This document shows, in pieces, positions 32,420 through 41,412 of a stretch of 64,000 nt of DNA. The stretch's first letter is position 1. The number at the start of each line of letters is the position of its first letter. The notes under the pieces were generated by a model. That model was not told where the DNA came from, did no database searches, and worked only from the letters and a program-made list of their open reading frames with translations. The DNA is from JBCCBV01 sp039033855. Its GTDB lineage: Bacteria; Planctomycetota; Phycisphaerae; Phycisphaerales; Phycisphaeraceae. The position numbers were made by a program, and so were the translations under genes. The stretch lies in the NCBI GenBank assembly GCA_039033855.1, contig JBCCBV010000004.1:1-64000 (forward strand), given 5' to 3'.

Positions 32420-33940
32420 CTACTCCTGTGGGTCCCATTCGGCCAATCCCTTGTCGGTCTGCTCCTTGAGCAACGCGTCGAGCCGCTCAAGCTCAACAGA
32501 TTCCACATGCCCATCCGCAAAGCCCACCGGGGCCGTCGCGAAGTGCGGTGCCACGCTCGGCCGGCGGAACAGCACCATGTGCTGGCTGGGGCTCCCAACC
32601 TCTTCCATCACCAGGCCGGGTGTGAGATAGACCCACACCGGATTCGCTGCCAGCCAGGAGGATTGCCGCTCCACACCCCAAGCGTCAAACCCGTCGGGCG
32701 TTGCCGAAAACGGCGAGGTCAGCGCCGCCGGCGTGACGTGCTGCGACTCGATCAGCACCCCGAGCTCTTGCGGGAAGACGTTTCGCCGATCGTCGCGTTG
32801 CGCCGCGTTCTGATCGGCCCAGACGATCAGCGCGATCAGCAGCTGCCGTGCGCTGCTCATCTCCACCGCCTGCTGCGCCGACTCGCGCGCCTGCACCAGC
32901 GACGGCCCCAGCGCCGACAGCAGCGACTGCGCCGCGTCCGCCGCATCGACCTCCAAGCGGAGCGAGGACCCGTCGACTTCGAACTGCGCCAAGCCTTGCA
33001 CCGTCACGATCTCCAAGAAGCCAAGCGCCATCTCGCGGTCCGGACCCGCTTCGGCTTGCGCCCGCGCTTCGAGCATCGCCAGGCCGCGCCGCATCGTGTC
33101 GAGCAATTCCTCCGCCGACTCGGGCGACGCCGCCTCCACCCGCACCCGCACGCGCGGCGCATCCCCACCATCCACGGCCACGCCCACCCACCGCAGCCCT
33201 TCGAAAACCGTGCGCATCATCCGCTCCGGCTCGCTCGCCGGGTCGGCCGTGTACAACTCCGGCAGCGCCGAGCGGAACGCCCGGCGGTGGTCGTCCGTCG
33301 GTGAGATCACCCCCGCCGCCACGGTGTCGGGCCCGATCATCGCTTCGACGGAGTCGATCAGGTCTTGCCGGGGCGCGTTGTCCTCGCGCAGCGCACGCTC
33401 GACTGTGAAGCCACGGCCGTACACCAACACCCCGTCCACCACCGCCGGACCGTCCTCGCCAAACACTTCTCGCGGCAGCGGGATCAACGGCCGCAGTGAC
33501 TCGGGCGACACGCCCGGTCGCGGCAACACAGCGATCAACCCCAGCGAGGGGATACCCGGACCCGGCAACGGCAGATCGACCGCGTCGTACGCGTACACCA
33601 CCTGCCCGAGCCCCATCTCCACAAACGTCTTCCGAGCAGCCTCCGCCCGGACCACGCCCTGCTCCAACCCGCGACGCAGCTCGCCGATCGCGCTGCGGAA
33701 CGATTCACCCGCTTCGCCTTCAGGCGCCGACTCGATCACCCGATCGAGCGCCGGGCCGAAGTCCGCCGCAAGGTTCTGAAAGTTGGTCCGCTCGACATCC
33801 ACCCAACCGACCACCACCGCGTCCGGCGTGACCAGGCGGTCCATCACCTCGGCTCGGTCGGCTTCTACCCCACCGGCGAATAACGCCGCCGCCAACGTCA
33901 TCAGCCCGGCGTAAAACTTCGATCGTGTGAACATCCTCAT
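32420..33940 (-). CDS. Unknown exported protein with DG-motif tail
   Basis: I do not recognise this 506-residue protein. ATG 33940 has AAGGA eight bases upstream and gives a signal peptide (FYAGLMTLAAALFAGGVEA, cleavage near residue 28). The body is mixed alpha/beta with internal symmetry suggesting two halves: each has a strand-rich part with VDV or GVAV and a helical part. The tail reads APVGFADGHVESVELERL, recalling the FADGHVE end of DUF1559 prepilin-like proteins, although there is no prepilin N-terminus here. It is the last gene of a sigma factor operon, 70 bases after the next upstream exported gene. Probably an envelope protein; role unknown. Confidence 0.7.
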   Translation of the reverse strand: MRMFTRSKFYAGLMTLAAALFAGGVEADRAEVMDRLVTPDAVVVGWVDVERTNFQNLAADFGPALDRVIESAPEGEAGESFRSAIGELRRGLEQGVVRAEAARKTFVEMGLGQVVYAYDAVDLPLPGPGIPSLGLIAVLPRPGVSPESLRPLIPLPREVFGEDGPAVVDGVLVYGRGFTVERALREDNAPRQDLIDSVEAMIGPDTVAAGVISPTDDHRRAFRSALPELYTADPASEPERMMRTVFEGLRWVGVAVDGGDAPRVRVRVEAASPESAEELLDTMRRGLAMLEARAQAEAGPDREMALGFLEIVTVQGLAQFEVDGSSLRLEVDAADAAQSLLSALGPSLVQARESAQQAVEMSSARQLLIALIVWADQNAAQRDDRRNVFPQELGVLIESQHVTPAALTSPFSATPDGFDAWGVERQSSWLAANPVWVYLTPGLVMEEVGSPSQHMVLFRRPSVAPHFATAPVGFADGHVESVELERLDALLKEQTDKGLAEWDPQE

Positions 33941-34010
33941 CGCTACGTTCCTTGTGTACCCGTTGAAGGCGTAAGTTTCCGAAGACAAACCACCCGAGTT
34001 CCCGCACCGC

Positions 34011-35630
34011 TCAACCGTCCGAGAGTGAACTTGTGGGCAGGTCAACCTCGTTGGGAAATCGCCCACTCGGTTCCCCAGATTCTTTACGGATCAGCGCCGC
34101 CGACACCGCCGGGGCGCGAAACGTGATGCGGTAGATGTGCTCACGCTCCGACGGGCCGTACCGCCCCGGCATGCCATGCCCCAAAACCGCTACGCCCTCT
34201 TCCACCCGGTAGGGGAACGGCTCGCCGGTCCAGGGGTTGATAGGGATCGGCAGGTCGATGTCCTCGAGAGACGCCGGGGGTCGGCCCCCGTTCAACGCGG
34301 CGTAGTGTCGAATCGCCTCGAACGTCCGCAGCTGCGCAAAGCGGTGCATGCTACGGACCATCGTGCGATTGGCCGCCGTCACCGCCGGAAGCAAGACCCC
34401 CGCAAACTTCATGCCCGGGCCGCCCGGCTCGCGGACCAGCCTCTCAAAGTTGCGCTCCACCCCGTCCAGCCAGGGCGTCGCCTCGGCCGGCGGCAGCGTC
34501 ATCGCCACCATCAGCGCGTCGCGCGCTTCCAGGAACTCGCCCCGGAACGTACGGGCCACGGCCTCCAACGGCGAGATCGCCGCCGCCTGCTCGGCGGACC
34601 AACCACGCTCTTCCTGCAGCCACCACTTGGCGTGCGGGTAGGCCAGCGTCACCGTCATGGCCCGCGTCATCCGCACCTCGGCGTTGGGCGCCCCGAACTC
34701 GGCCGCAATCCACGGGTAGCTGCCCTGCAGGAAGAACCGGTCGAGCGCCGCGATCCACTGGACATCCGAAAGGTCTGGCTCCGGGTCCGTAAGTTCCGGG
34801 AACATCCAGAAGATAAAGCTCCGCTCGCCGCGGATTGCCTCGCGCAGGTCGATGATTGGGTTAGGCAGGTCGGTGACCGCCCAGTACAGGTTCGGCGCGT
34901 TCGGTCGGGTGGTCCAATCGACCAGAACCTCTTGGCCCAGCGTCGCGATCGCCACGCCCACCAGGGCGTCGATTAATACCGTGGGCTGTGAACGGCCGAG
35001 TTGCGTCGACATCGCGAACATCGTCTGCAGGTCATCTGCCGCCGCGTCGAAATCGCCCTGCACCAGCGCCCACCGCGCCATGTGCGCGTGTAGCCGCGCA
35101 TGACCCCTGAGCTCGCCCAGGTGAGGCAATAGAACCGCAATCGGGTCTTCGCTGAAGTCGAGTCCCCAATCGACGTACGACATACGAGCCGCGCGCCGTA
35201 CCGCCTTTACGCCGTCGTTCCGCGCTAGGGCGTCTCGCGTGATTTGACTTACGTCGCCAAAATCGCTCGCACGGACGCGCTCGAATAGTTCATCGATCGG
35301 CAAGTCGTTGAGTTCTTGGATCTGCTCGGCGTAGCTCTCCCAAAAACTCGTTAAGCCGAGCCCGGACAGCGCCGCCTGGCCGTAGTGTAACGCCGCATTG
35401 CCACGCTCGACCTCATGAGCCAACGGCAGCAGCTCCCACCGAAGCGGCTCCGGCCCGATCGCCACCGGATCGACGGTGATCTCCACCACCTTGCCGGCCT
35501 CTTCCTCGGCCGGAAGCTCGGCTGTCACAACCCGCTGACCCAACGCCGGCGCCGCGAAACCCGCCAGGCCTGCCGACGAAAGCAAGGCCAGCGACACACC
35601 CCACGCACGTTTTGAGCTGTGAATATTCAT
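34011..35630 (-). CDS. Unknown exported protein, paralogue of 37168-38739
   Basis: I do not recognise this 539-residue protein. ATG 35630 has GGAGG ten bases upstream and overlaps the preceding stop as ATGA. A signal peptide ends near ALGQR (residue 34). Conserved segments shared with the gene at 37168-38739 include GPEPLRWELLPLAHEVERGNAA-like text (GPEPLRWELLP), YPHAKWWLQEERGW and an ending RHYAALNGGRPPASL with NPWTGEPFPYRVEEG. That last part recalls the calcium-loop end of GspG-type pseudopilins, where a DPWGxPYxY pattern is common. The body is helical. It appears to be a secreted or periplasmic planctomycete protein of unknown role, encoded with a sigma factor and membrane protein. Confidence 0.7.
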   Translation of the reverse strand: MNIHSSKRAWGVSLALLSSAGLAGFAAPALGQRVVTAELPAEEEAGKVVEITVDPVAIGPEPLRWELLPLAHEVERGNAALHYGQAALSGLGLTSFWESYAEQIQELNDLPIDELFERVRASDFGDVSQITRDALARNDGVKAVRRAARMSYVDWGLDFSEDPIAVLLPHLGELRGHARLHAHMARWALVQGDFDAAADDLQTMFAMSTQLGRSQPTVLIDALVGVAIATLGQEVLVDWTTRPNAPNLYWAVTDLPNPIIDLREAIRGERSFIFWMFPELTDPEPDLSDVQWIAALDRFFLQGSYPWIAAEFGAPNAEVRMTRAMTVTLAYPHAKWWLQEERGWSAEQAAAISPLEAVARTFRGEFLEARDALMVAMTLPPAEATPWLDGVERNFERLVREPGGPGMKFAGVLLPAVTAANRTMVRSMHRFAQLRTFEAIRHYAALNGGRPPASLEDIDLPIPINPWTGEPFPYRVEEGVAVLGHGMPGRYGPSEREHIYRITFRAPAVSAALIRKESGEPSGRFPNEVDLPTSSLSDG

Positions 35631-36409
35631 CCGATCCAGACCTCCCACCAACGGGGTGACGCCTCCGGCTCCGCGGGCGCCGGCGAACGCCGCCGGGCCC
35701 CGGGCCAACCTTCGAGACCTTCGAGTTCCAGGTCGAGCGCGTCGCGCGGCGCCAGCAGCGACCGGGCCGACCGCTCCGCCGAACCGCGCGATCCCGCCGA
35801 TCGTTCCGGCAGACCCCACGCATCGAGCCCCGCGCCTGCCAAGCTCCGCCGCGGCGTCAGCGCCCCGGGCCAGGCCAATGAGTCAACCCCCGCCAACCGC
35901 GACGGGTACGGACCCACCTCGCGCACCGGCGCCAGCCCCACCGCCGAACGCACGACCAAGACCCACCACGACCGCGGAGGCTCCACCCAAGCGCGATCCA
36001 GATCACCCTCGCGCCACGGCGGCACTCGTTCTGTTTCGAACGAGGCCTTTCGAGGTTCCAAACGCGGCGCCATCGGCGGTACACCTTCGACCGCCGTTTC
36101 TCCGTCATGCTGAACAACCACGGCGGCTTGCCCCGGCGCGTCACCGCCCCCGCCCGATGTCAACCAGCCCACGCCCAACCCGATCGCAAGCAACCACGAC
36201 GCTGCGAGCGCCAGCCGCGGACGCCACCTCGGCATTTGCGCCGCGCGCAGGCCTTCCTCACGGCCCACGGCCCGACCGGCCTCGTACACCACGCCGTGAG
36301 AAGTCAGGTTCGACGCGCTCGGCCGCAACCGCATCAGCTCGGCCGCCCCGGGGTCGTCGATCAAGCCGTCGTGAGCCAACTCGGCCTGTAAATCTTGATG
36401 CTCGTTCAT
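35627..36409 (-). CDS. Single-pass membrane protein, candidate anti-sigma factor
   Basis: This 260-residue protein is encoded directly after the sigma factor with a four-base ATGA overlap, the usual place for an anti-sigma factor. The N-terminal 60 residues are helical and acidic (ELAHDGLIDDPGAAELMRLR), followed by one membrane helix near residues 66-85 (LALAASWLLAIGLGVGWL) and a Pro/Arg-rich outer part of about 170 residues. It has no HxxxCxxC zinc motif, so it is not a classical zinc anti-sigma factor. The role is inferred from position and topology only. The stop overlaps the start of the next exported gene by four bases. Confidence 0.6.
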   Translation of the reverse strand: MNEHQDLQAELAHDGLIDDPGAAELMRLRPSASNLTSHGVVYEAGRAVGREEGLRAAQMPRWRPRLALAASWLLAIGLGVGWLTSGGGGDAPGQAAVVVQHDGETAVEGVPPMAPRLEPRKASFETERVPPWREGDLDRAWVEPPRSWWVLVVRSAVGLAPVREVGPYPSRLAGVDSLAWPGALTPRRSLAGAGLDAWGLPERSAGSRGSAERSARSLLAPRDALDLELEGLEGWPGARRRSPAPAEPEASPRWWEVWIG

Positions 36410-36918
36410 CGTGATGCTCCCGCGGGTTCGGTTCGCTCGACCCCCATCGCCTTCCGCAGCGCCGCCAGCCCCGCCTGCTGCCGGCGGTGCACCGTGACCT
36501 TGCCCACCCCGAGCGCCTCGGCCGCCTGCGACACCGACAACCCGCCCCACAGCCGCAGCACCAACGCCTCGCGCTGCGCCACCGGCAGCCCCCGCAGCGC
36601 CGCCTCGGCCCGCGCCGCGTCGAGCGACATCGACTCGTCCGGCTCGAACCACCCGGCCCGATCTCGCGCCGCCACGGTTTCGCGCCGCCGTCTACGCAGC
36701 CGACCCCGCAAGCGCGACCGGCAGCCGTTGCGCACCGCCGCGAACAGGTATCCAGCGGGGTCTCTCGGAATGTCTTGCAGCCGTGCGAGCTTCACAAACA
36801 CCTCCTGCACCACGTCTTCGGCTTCGTCCGCGCCCAGCCGCTGCCGGGCCAGGAGCACCAGCCCCGGGCCGTGCCGGGCGAACCACAGAGCCAGGTTCTC
36901 GGGGCTGGGCGCGGGCAT
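36406..36918 (-). CDS. ECF-type RNA polymerase sigma factor
   Basis: This 170-residue protein has the two-domain plan of ECF sigma factors. Region 2 spans residues about 10-75 with LGADEAEDVVQEVFVKL, the -10 recognition and core-binding helix. Region 4 spans residues about 105-160 with LPVAQREALVLRLWGGLS and the helix-turn-helix SVSQAAEALGVGKVTVHRRQ (given in part: AAEALGVGKVTVH). The linker between them is short and Arg-rich. ATG 36918 has a GGGAG sequence and a TAGGGT box within 15 bases upstream. It begins an operon with the candidate anti-sigma gene and two exported proteins, which it may control. Confidence 0.9.
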   Translation of the reverse strand: MPAPSPENLALWFARHGPGLVLLARQRLGADEAEDVVQEVFVKLARLQDIPRDPAGYLFAAVRNGCRSRLRGRLRRRRRETVAARDRAGWFEPDESMSLDAARAEAALRGLPVAQREALVLRLWGGLSVSQAAEALGVGKVTVHRRQQAGLAALRKAMGVERTEPAGASR

Positions 36919-37054
36919 CGATCTCCCACCCTACGACGCCGTCGGCGGCGGGTCGTTCCGCGCCGGGGCGAAAATGAGGCGGACCCTTCTACGTTGAAGA
37001 CAAGCGTTGAAACAGCAGTCAGCCAGGGGCCCGATCCCCACCGCTTTCTGCGAG

Positions 37055-37073
37055 CCGGGTTCCGCGAACCCGG
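37055..37073. repeat. Inverted repeat in the gap upstream of the sigma factor
   Basis: CCGGGTT and AACCCGG form a perfect 7-bp stem around a five-base loop, 136 bases upstream of the sigma factor start and 112 bases upstream of the next gene's end. No T-run follows on either strand. It could be a binding site or the end of the transcript from 38739. Confidence 0.3.
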
Positions 37074-37167
37074 TTACCCGAAGCTGGCGCGGCGTCCGGA
37101 CCCGTGGCGATACGCGGTGGTGTAGACCTCTCAAGATGACGCGGACGCCTCGCCCGTGCGTGATCGC

Positions 37168-38739
37168 TCAGCCGTTGTCGTCGGCCGAGTCCCGAAACCG
37201 GATCACGTAGCGGACGTTGGCGCCGGGCCCGTTGCCGAGAACCTCCAATAGCTCGTCCTCAAGAATCACGGCACCGTCCTCGACGCGATACCCAAACGGC
37301 CGTCCTGTGCACGGGTCGTCGGGCGGCGGTAGTTCGAGTTCATCCAGTGATGCGGGGAGCGCGCCGCCGTGCGTCGCCACGTGGTGGCGTAGGGATTCGA
37401 TGACACGTAGACGCGCGAAGGCGAGCATCGGTTTGGCTTCTAAGCGACCGGCGGTACCCAAAGCCGGAAACAAGATTCTGTCGTACAAATGAATCAAGCC
37501 GCTCGGCCGAGCTATCATTTCATCCCAAAATGCGTCGTCACGCATCGGAAATATCAAACGCTCGGGAAGGGGCAGCGTGGCCCAGCGAAACACCCGATCA
37601 CGATTTTCCATGTGCTGGCTCCTCGCGACCACCGCGACGGCCTGAACGGGCGAAAGCTCATCGATCTGCTCTTCCGTCCAACCTCGATGCTCTCGCAACC
37701 AATAGCGAGCGTGGGGGTATGCCGCAGCGAACAAGTGGGCCCGAGCGAAGGCGGTAGTGTCGACGACCGGACGCTCCAATCCGAGAATATCGCGGGCCCC
37801 TCCACGCAAGAAAGCGTCAAGCATCGCGATACATTGCTCGTCCGTAGGCGCCACATCATGGTCCGCGAGTTCGGGAAAGCGAAAGAAGAAGAAATCACGC
37901 TCGGTCCGCAGCGCGGGGACTAAAGACACGACGGGCGAGGGCAACTCGGATAAGGCGAAGTACAGATTGGGTGCACGTGGCGTCGAGCACCACACCGTCA
38001 TGGTTTCGCTAGAAAGCCGCAGGATCGCAAGACCTGTAATTGACTCGATAAGAGAGACCGGCGCCTCGGGGCTTGCATGCCTGGCCACGGCCAGGACTGT
38101 TCGGATGCAATCGAGCGCCTCGCCGAAGTCACCCTTGTCCAAAGCCCGGCGGGCCTCAATCGAAGCGACAGACACTCCAACACGCATTTCACTCAGGTGT
38201 GGCAGCAGCGAATTGAGCGGCTCGGGGCGTAGCTTGATCTCCCAGTCAACCTGCCGATACCGCGCCGCTTCGTGAAACCCGCGCATACCAAGATTATTAT
38301 CTAGTGCGTCAGCCGCCAACGGAGATGTGGCCGTAGGCTCAGGAAGTGAGTCAGCAGGTTCTCCGGATCGCATTGCCCCGGGCGAAGTCAACCGACGTAT
38401 CTCTGCCCAGTGGGGTTCTTGCGACAACAGCATGAAACCGTCATCCGAGAACGCTTCGCGATAGGCCACCGCCGCATTTCCGGATCGAATCTCGTGTGCT
38501 GGCGGCAGCAACTCCCACCGAAACGGCTCCGGGCCGACCGCCACGGCATCGACCTCGATCTCGATCACCTCGTGCCGTAGCGCTTCGTCATTCACTCCGT
38601 CGGCGTGGGCAACACCGCCAAGCCAGACGGCGAACAGCAACGCAACGCCGCGTCCCTTCCACAGGCAAGCGGCAAAACAAAGCTCGCGCGAGACACACCT
38701 TGCACAGCCGGTCACGTGCTTGATCTTCATCAGCCTCAT
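37168..38739 (-). CDS. Unknown exported protein, paralogue of 34011-35630
   Basis: This 523-residue protein shares its start (VGPEPFRWELLPPAHEI), middle (YPHARYWLREHRGW) and end (THGGALPASLDELELPPP then CTGRPFGYRVEDG) with the exported protein at 34011. ATG 38739 has AGGGA eight bases upstream. The first 45 residues contain several cysteines and end in a hydrophobic stretch with likely cleavage near AHADG. Base composition is visibly less GC-rich than its paralogue, for example around 37480-37900, hinting at relaxed constraint or different history. It lies 250 bases upstream of the sigma factor on the same strand. Function unknown. Confidence 0.7.
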   Translation of the reverse strand: MRLMKIKHVTGCARCVSRELCFAACLWKGRGVALLFAVWLGGVAHADGVNDEALRHEVIEIEVDAVAVGPEPFRWELLPPAHEIRSGNAAVAYREAFSDDGFMLLSQEPHWAEIRRLTSPGAMRSGEPADSLPEPTATSPLAADALDNNLGMRGFHEAARYRQVDWEIKLRPEPLNSLLPHLSEMRVGVSVASIEARRALDKGDFGEALDCIRTVLAVARHASPEAPVSLIESITGLAILRLSSETMTVWCSTPRAPNLYFALSELPSPVVSLVPALRTERDFFFFRFPELADHDVAPTDEQCIAMLDAFLRGGARDILGLERPVVDTTAFARAHLFAAAYPHARYWLREHRGWTEEQIDELSPVQAVAVVARSQHMENRDRVFRWATLPLPERLIFPMRDDAFWDEMIARPSGLIHLYDRILFPALGTAGRLEAKPMLAFARLRVIESLRHHVATHGGALPASLDELELPPPDDPCTGRPFGYRVEDGAVILEDELLEVLGNGPGANVRYVIRFRDSADDNG

Positions 38740-38881
38740 TGCGACGCTCCCTTCGGAATCGGCGTATCGCCTATGCACATGATACTTTCGAGGCGAAAGA
38801 GCCAAAAACCCGTGCTCGCAACGCGCATCACGGGACGGGCGTCCGCGCCACCCGGAAAAAATAGTCCAAACCTCGCTACCG

Positions 38882-39808
38882 CTAACGCGCAACTTCCACC
38901 GGCGGGCGTGCCGGCAGACCCGCGTCGCGCAGCGCCTGCTGCGCCTGACCCACGGTGTACACGCCGTCGTGGAAGATGCTCGCGGCGAGCACCGCGTCGG
39001 CGCCGGCCTGACGGACCGCCTCGACCATATGGCCGGGGTTGCCGCAACCGCCGCTGGCCACCACCGGCACGCCGACCGCGCGCGAAACCAGCCCCGTCAG
39101 CTCCAGGTCGTAGCCGCCCTGCGTGCCGTCGGCGTCCATGCTGGTGAGCACGATTTCTCCGGCGCCCAGCTCGGCCGAACGCTCGGCGTAACTGACCGCG
39201 TCCAGCCCAGTGGGCTTGCGACCGCCGTGCGTGCAGACCTCGAACACGTAAGCGCCTTCGGCGTGATCCGGCAGATCGCCTTCGTGATCCTCCGGCCGTA
39301 CCCGGTCGAGCCACGTGCTGGCCCGGACCAGATCGTCCGCCCCCGGCCCGACCCACAACCCCTGCGCGGCGCGCTCGGCCCGCCGACGCGCGAAGGCCTC
39401 AGCCGGGGTCCGACGAGGATCGACGTTGACCACCGTGGCGCACCGGCCGAACCGCTCTGCGCACGCCGTGACCACCGCCGGGTCCACCACGGCCGCGGTG
39501 TTCAGGCTGACCTTTTCGGCGCCGGCCGAGATGATGGCGTGCGCATCGTCCGTCGTGCGGATCCCGCCCCCCACCGTGAACGGCATAAAGCAGCGGTCCG
39601 CCACCGAACGCACCACGTCCAGCAGCGTGTCGCGGCCCTCGTGGCTGGCGGTGATGTCCAAGAACACCAGTTCGTCGGCGCCCTGCGCGTCGTACCGCTC
39701 GGCCACGGCCACCGGGTCGCCGGCGTCGCGCAGGCCCACAAAGTTCACGCCCTTGACCACCCGCCCGGCGTGGACATCGAGGCACGGGATCACGCGGCAG
39801 GCCAGCAT
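38882..39808 (-). CDS. hisF: Imidazole glycerol phosphate synthase subunit HisF, with an insertion
   Basis: HisF is the cyclase half of the enzyme that makes imidazole glycerol phosphate and AICAR in histidine synthesis. The TIM barrel is shown by RVIPCLDVHAGRVVKG, TVGGGIRT, VVNVDPRRT, CTHGGRKPTGLDAV, TSMDADG and VVASGGCG. The catalytic aspartates in CLDV and VNVD are present. It is 308 residues, about 50 more than usual; the extra part lies between VNVDPRRT and VFEVCTHGG, near residues 135-185, rich in Arg and acidic residues. ATG 39808 has TAAGGT six bases upstream; a GTG at 39811 is in frame. No hisH is adjacent. Confidence 0.93.
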   Translation of the reverse strand: MLACRVIPCLDVHAGRVVKGVNFVGLRDAGDPVAVAERYDAQGADELVFLDITASHEGRDTLLDVVRSVADRCFMPFTVGGGIRTTDDAHAIISAGAEKVSLNTAAVVDPAVVTACAERFGRCATVVNVDPRRTPAEAFARRRAERAAQGLWVGPGADDLVRASTWLDRVRPEDHEGDLPDHAEGAYVFEVCTHGGRKPTGLDAVSYAERSAELGAGEIVLTSMDADGTQGGYDLELTGLVSRAVGVPVVASGGCGNPGHMVEAVRQAGADAVLAASIFHDGVYTVGQAQQALRDAGLPARPPVEVAR

Positions 39809-39814
39809 CACCCC

Positions 39815-39820
39815 ACCTTA
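39815..39820 (-). promoter_or_regulatory. -10-like TAAGGT, 6 bases before the hisF ATG
   Basis: On the minus strand TAAGGT is followed by GGGGTG and ATG 39808. There is no other obvious ribosome-binding or -35 element. Confidence 0.42.
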
Positions 39821-39857
39821 GCGATGCCCGCCCTAAGCCATCGCGCGATGCCCCCGC

Positions 39858-40901
39858 TCAACGCCGCCTTCGCCGCAGGGCCGCCCACGCGCCCGCCCAC
39901 AGCAGCATCCCGCTCGCCGGCTCGGGCACGGCCAGCGCCGCGAGCTGCGCCAAAGAAACAGAATCAAAGTTCGACGCCAGCAGGTCGAAGTCCAGCAGGT
40001 CCACCGCCCCGTCGCCATTGAAGTCGCCCTGCCCGAACGTCGCGCCCGACGCCTTGCCAAAGTGGCCCGCCAGGATGTCGAAGTCGAGCAAGTCCACGGC
40101 GCCGTCGCGGTTGGCGTCGCCGGGCGCAGGTGGGAGCAGCGCCGCGGCGACCAGACGACCGATGATCGCTTCGCCCGCCTCGTTCGGGTGCGTGCCGTCG
40201 TAGGTGTGCTCGGTCCAGTCGAGGTGCGCATACAGGTCGAGCACCTCGACGGTCGACGTGGCCGTAGTCTTGTTTGCGGCGATGCCGGGCAGGTAGGCGT
40301 TGAACTCGGCGAGTTCGGTGTCGAACCACGATCCCTGCCGGGGGATCAGCGTCCCCAGGAGGATCCGCATGTCCGGGTTGTCGGCCTGGAGCACCTCGAC
40401 GATCTGCTCGATCCGCGGCGCCACGTCGCGCGGCCGCCACGACCGGCCGCTCGGGTTGTTCCGGCTGATGTCGTTGGTGCCCAGCAGCACAAACGCGGTG
40501 TCGGGCGTGTAACCGTCCAGCCACTCATCGAGCATGCCCGTGCCCGAGCCGGCCGGCGGGTCGCCGACGCCTTCGCCCTCGAGCACCTGCCAGGTCCGCC
40601 AACCCCAATGGCCTTCGTGGTCGCGATCGAACGCATGGCCTTGATAATCCGGGAATGTTGGATCGCCGCCAAAATGGTCCTGCCACGAGCCCACAAAGTC
40701 GAAATCGACGCCCGGCGTCCACCCGCCGTCCACCAAGCCTTTGAAGGCCTCGTAGCGGAAGCTGCGGTGGTTGGCGTCGCCCTGGGTGATCGAATCGCCC
40801 AGAAACAGCACCCGCTCCGGCTGCGCGTCGGCCGCGCCGACATATAAGCACGCCGTGCACAACGCCGTTGTCGCCGTCCGGAACCACCTGCTTCGCGTCA
40901 T
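39858..40901 (-). CDS. Exported SGNH/GDSL hydrolase with dockerin-like repeats and PEP-CTERM tail
   Basis: This 347-residue esterase-like protein begins with a signal peptide ending near AADAQ (residue 27). The catalytic blocks of SGNH hydrolases follow: LFLGDSITQG (Ser near residue 37), VLLGTNDI, and DGTHPNEAG with the Asp-His pair. These enzymes typically deacetylate or de-esterify polysaccharides. Two EF-hand-like repeats near residues 258-310 (DANRDGAVDLLDFD and DFNGDGAVDLLDFD) precede the tail VPEPAS-hydrophobic-RRRRR. ATG 40901 has GCGGAG upstream. It lies 46 bases downstream of the divergent hisF start... on the same strand, hisF continues after it. Likely acts on glycans outside the cell. 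Confidence 0.88.
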   Translation of the reverse strand: MTRSRWFRTATTALCTACLYVGAADAQPERVLFLGDSITQGDANHRSFRYEAFKGLVDGGWTPGVDFDFVGSWQDHFGGDPTFPDYQGHAFDRDHEGHWGWRTWQVLEGEGVGDPPAGSGTGMLDEWLDGYTPDTAFVLLGTNDISRNNPSGRSWRPRDVAPRIEQIVEVLQADNPDMRILLGTLIPRQGSWFDTELAEFNAYLPGIAANKTTATSTVEVLDLYAHLDWTEHTYDGTHPNEAGEAIIGRLVAAALLPPAPGDANRDGAVDLLDFDILAGHFGKASGATFGQGDFNGDGAVDLLDFDLLASNFDSVSLAQLAALAVPEPASGMLLWAGAWAALRRRRR

Positions 40902-41211
40902 GCCGTGTGCTCCGCAACCGCGCCGCCGGGGGGCCTTCGATTGAAGTATCTGTTGGACCCGGCCGGTCTTTCCCCGCCGCCGTGCGCCAAGCCCTTAACC
41001 GTACCCCGGCATCACGCCGCCGCCGAGCCGGTCGCACGCGAAAACCGAATCCCAGCCCAGCCGACGCCGTCACAACCGGCACAACCCATACCTCAGCCGG
41101 CGACCCGTCACAACGGTCGGCAGGCCATGACTACCTTACGGCGGGCCAACGGTGTTTCACCTTGTGGATCACCGCGCCCCGTACGTTTTCACGCCCGAAA
41201 GGAGCTTCGCC
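40902..41211. other. 310-base gap between divergent genes
   Basis: This stretch separates the GDSL hydrolase gene (minus) from the small membrane protein (plus). Apart from the ribosome-binding sites of both genes (GCGGAG on the minus strand, AAAGGAG on the plus strand at 41199-41205) I see no gene, hairpin or convincing promoter. Confidence 0.5.
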
Positions 41212-41400
41212 ATGCCTGCCGACAAACAAGAAGACAAAACCGCCTTGGCCATCCCGGGCGGGCTTTGCATCGGCATCGGTGCCGGGCTCTTCTTCTTCCC
41301 GCAGGGCCCGGTGTTTGTGTTCACCGGGTGCACGCTGGCGGGCCTGGGCGTGGGTTTGATCCTCACGGCCGCGCTTTCAATCCTGCAGCAACGCCATTAG
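41212..41400 (+). CDS. Small two-helix membrane protein
   Basis: This 62-residue protein starts at ATG 41212 with a strong AAAGGAG Shine-Dalgarno sequence eight bases upstream. After a charged leader (MPADKQEDKTA) two hydrophobic segments follow, near residues 13-28 (IPGGLCIGIGAGLFFF) and 33-55 (VFVFTGCTLAGLGVGLILTAA), each with Gly-rich packing faces. I recognise no family. It stands alone between a divergent hydrolase gene and a convergent exported nuclease-like gene. The strong ribosome-binding site argues that it is a real gene. Confidence 0.7.
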   Translation: MPADKQEDKTALAIPGGLCIGIGAGLFFFPQGPVFVFTGCTLAGLGVGLILTAALSILQQRH

Positions 41401-41412
41401 CCAAGGCCTCGT

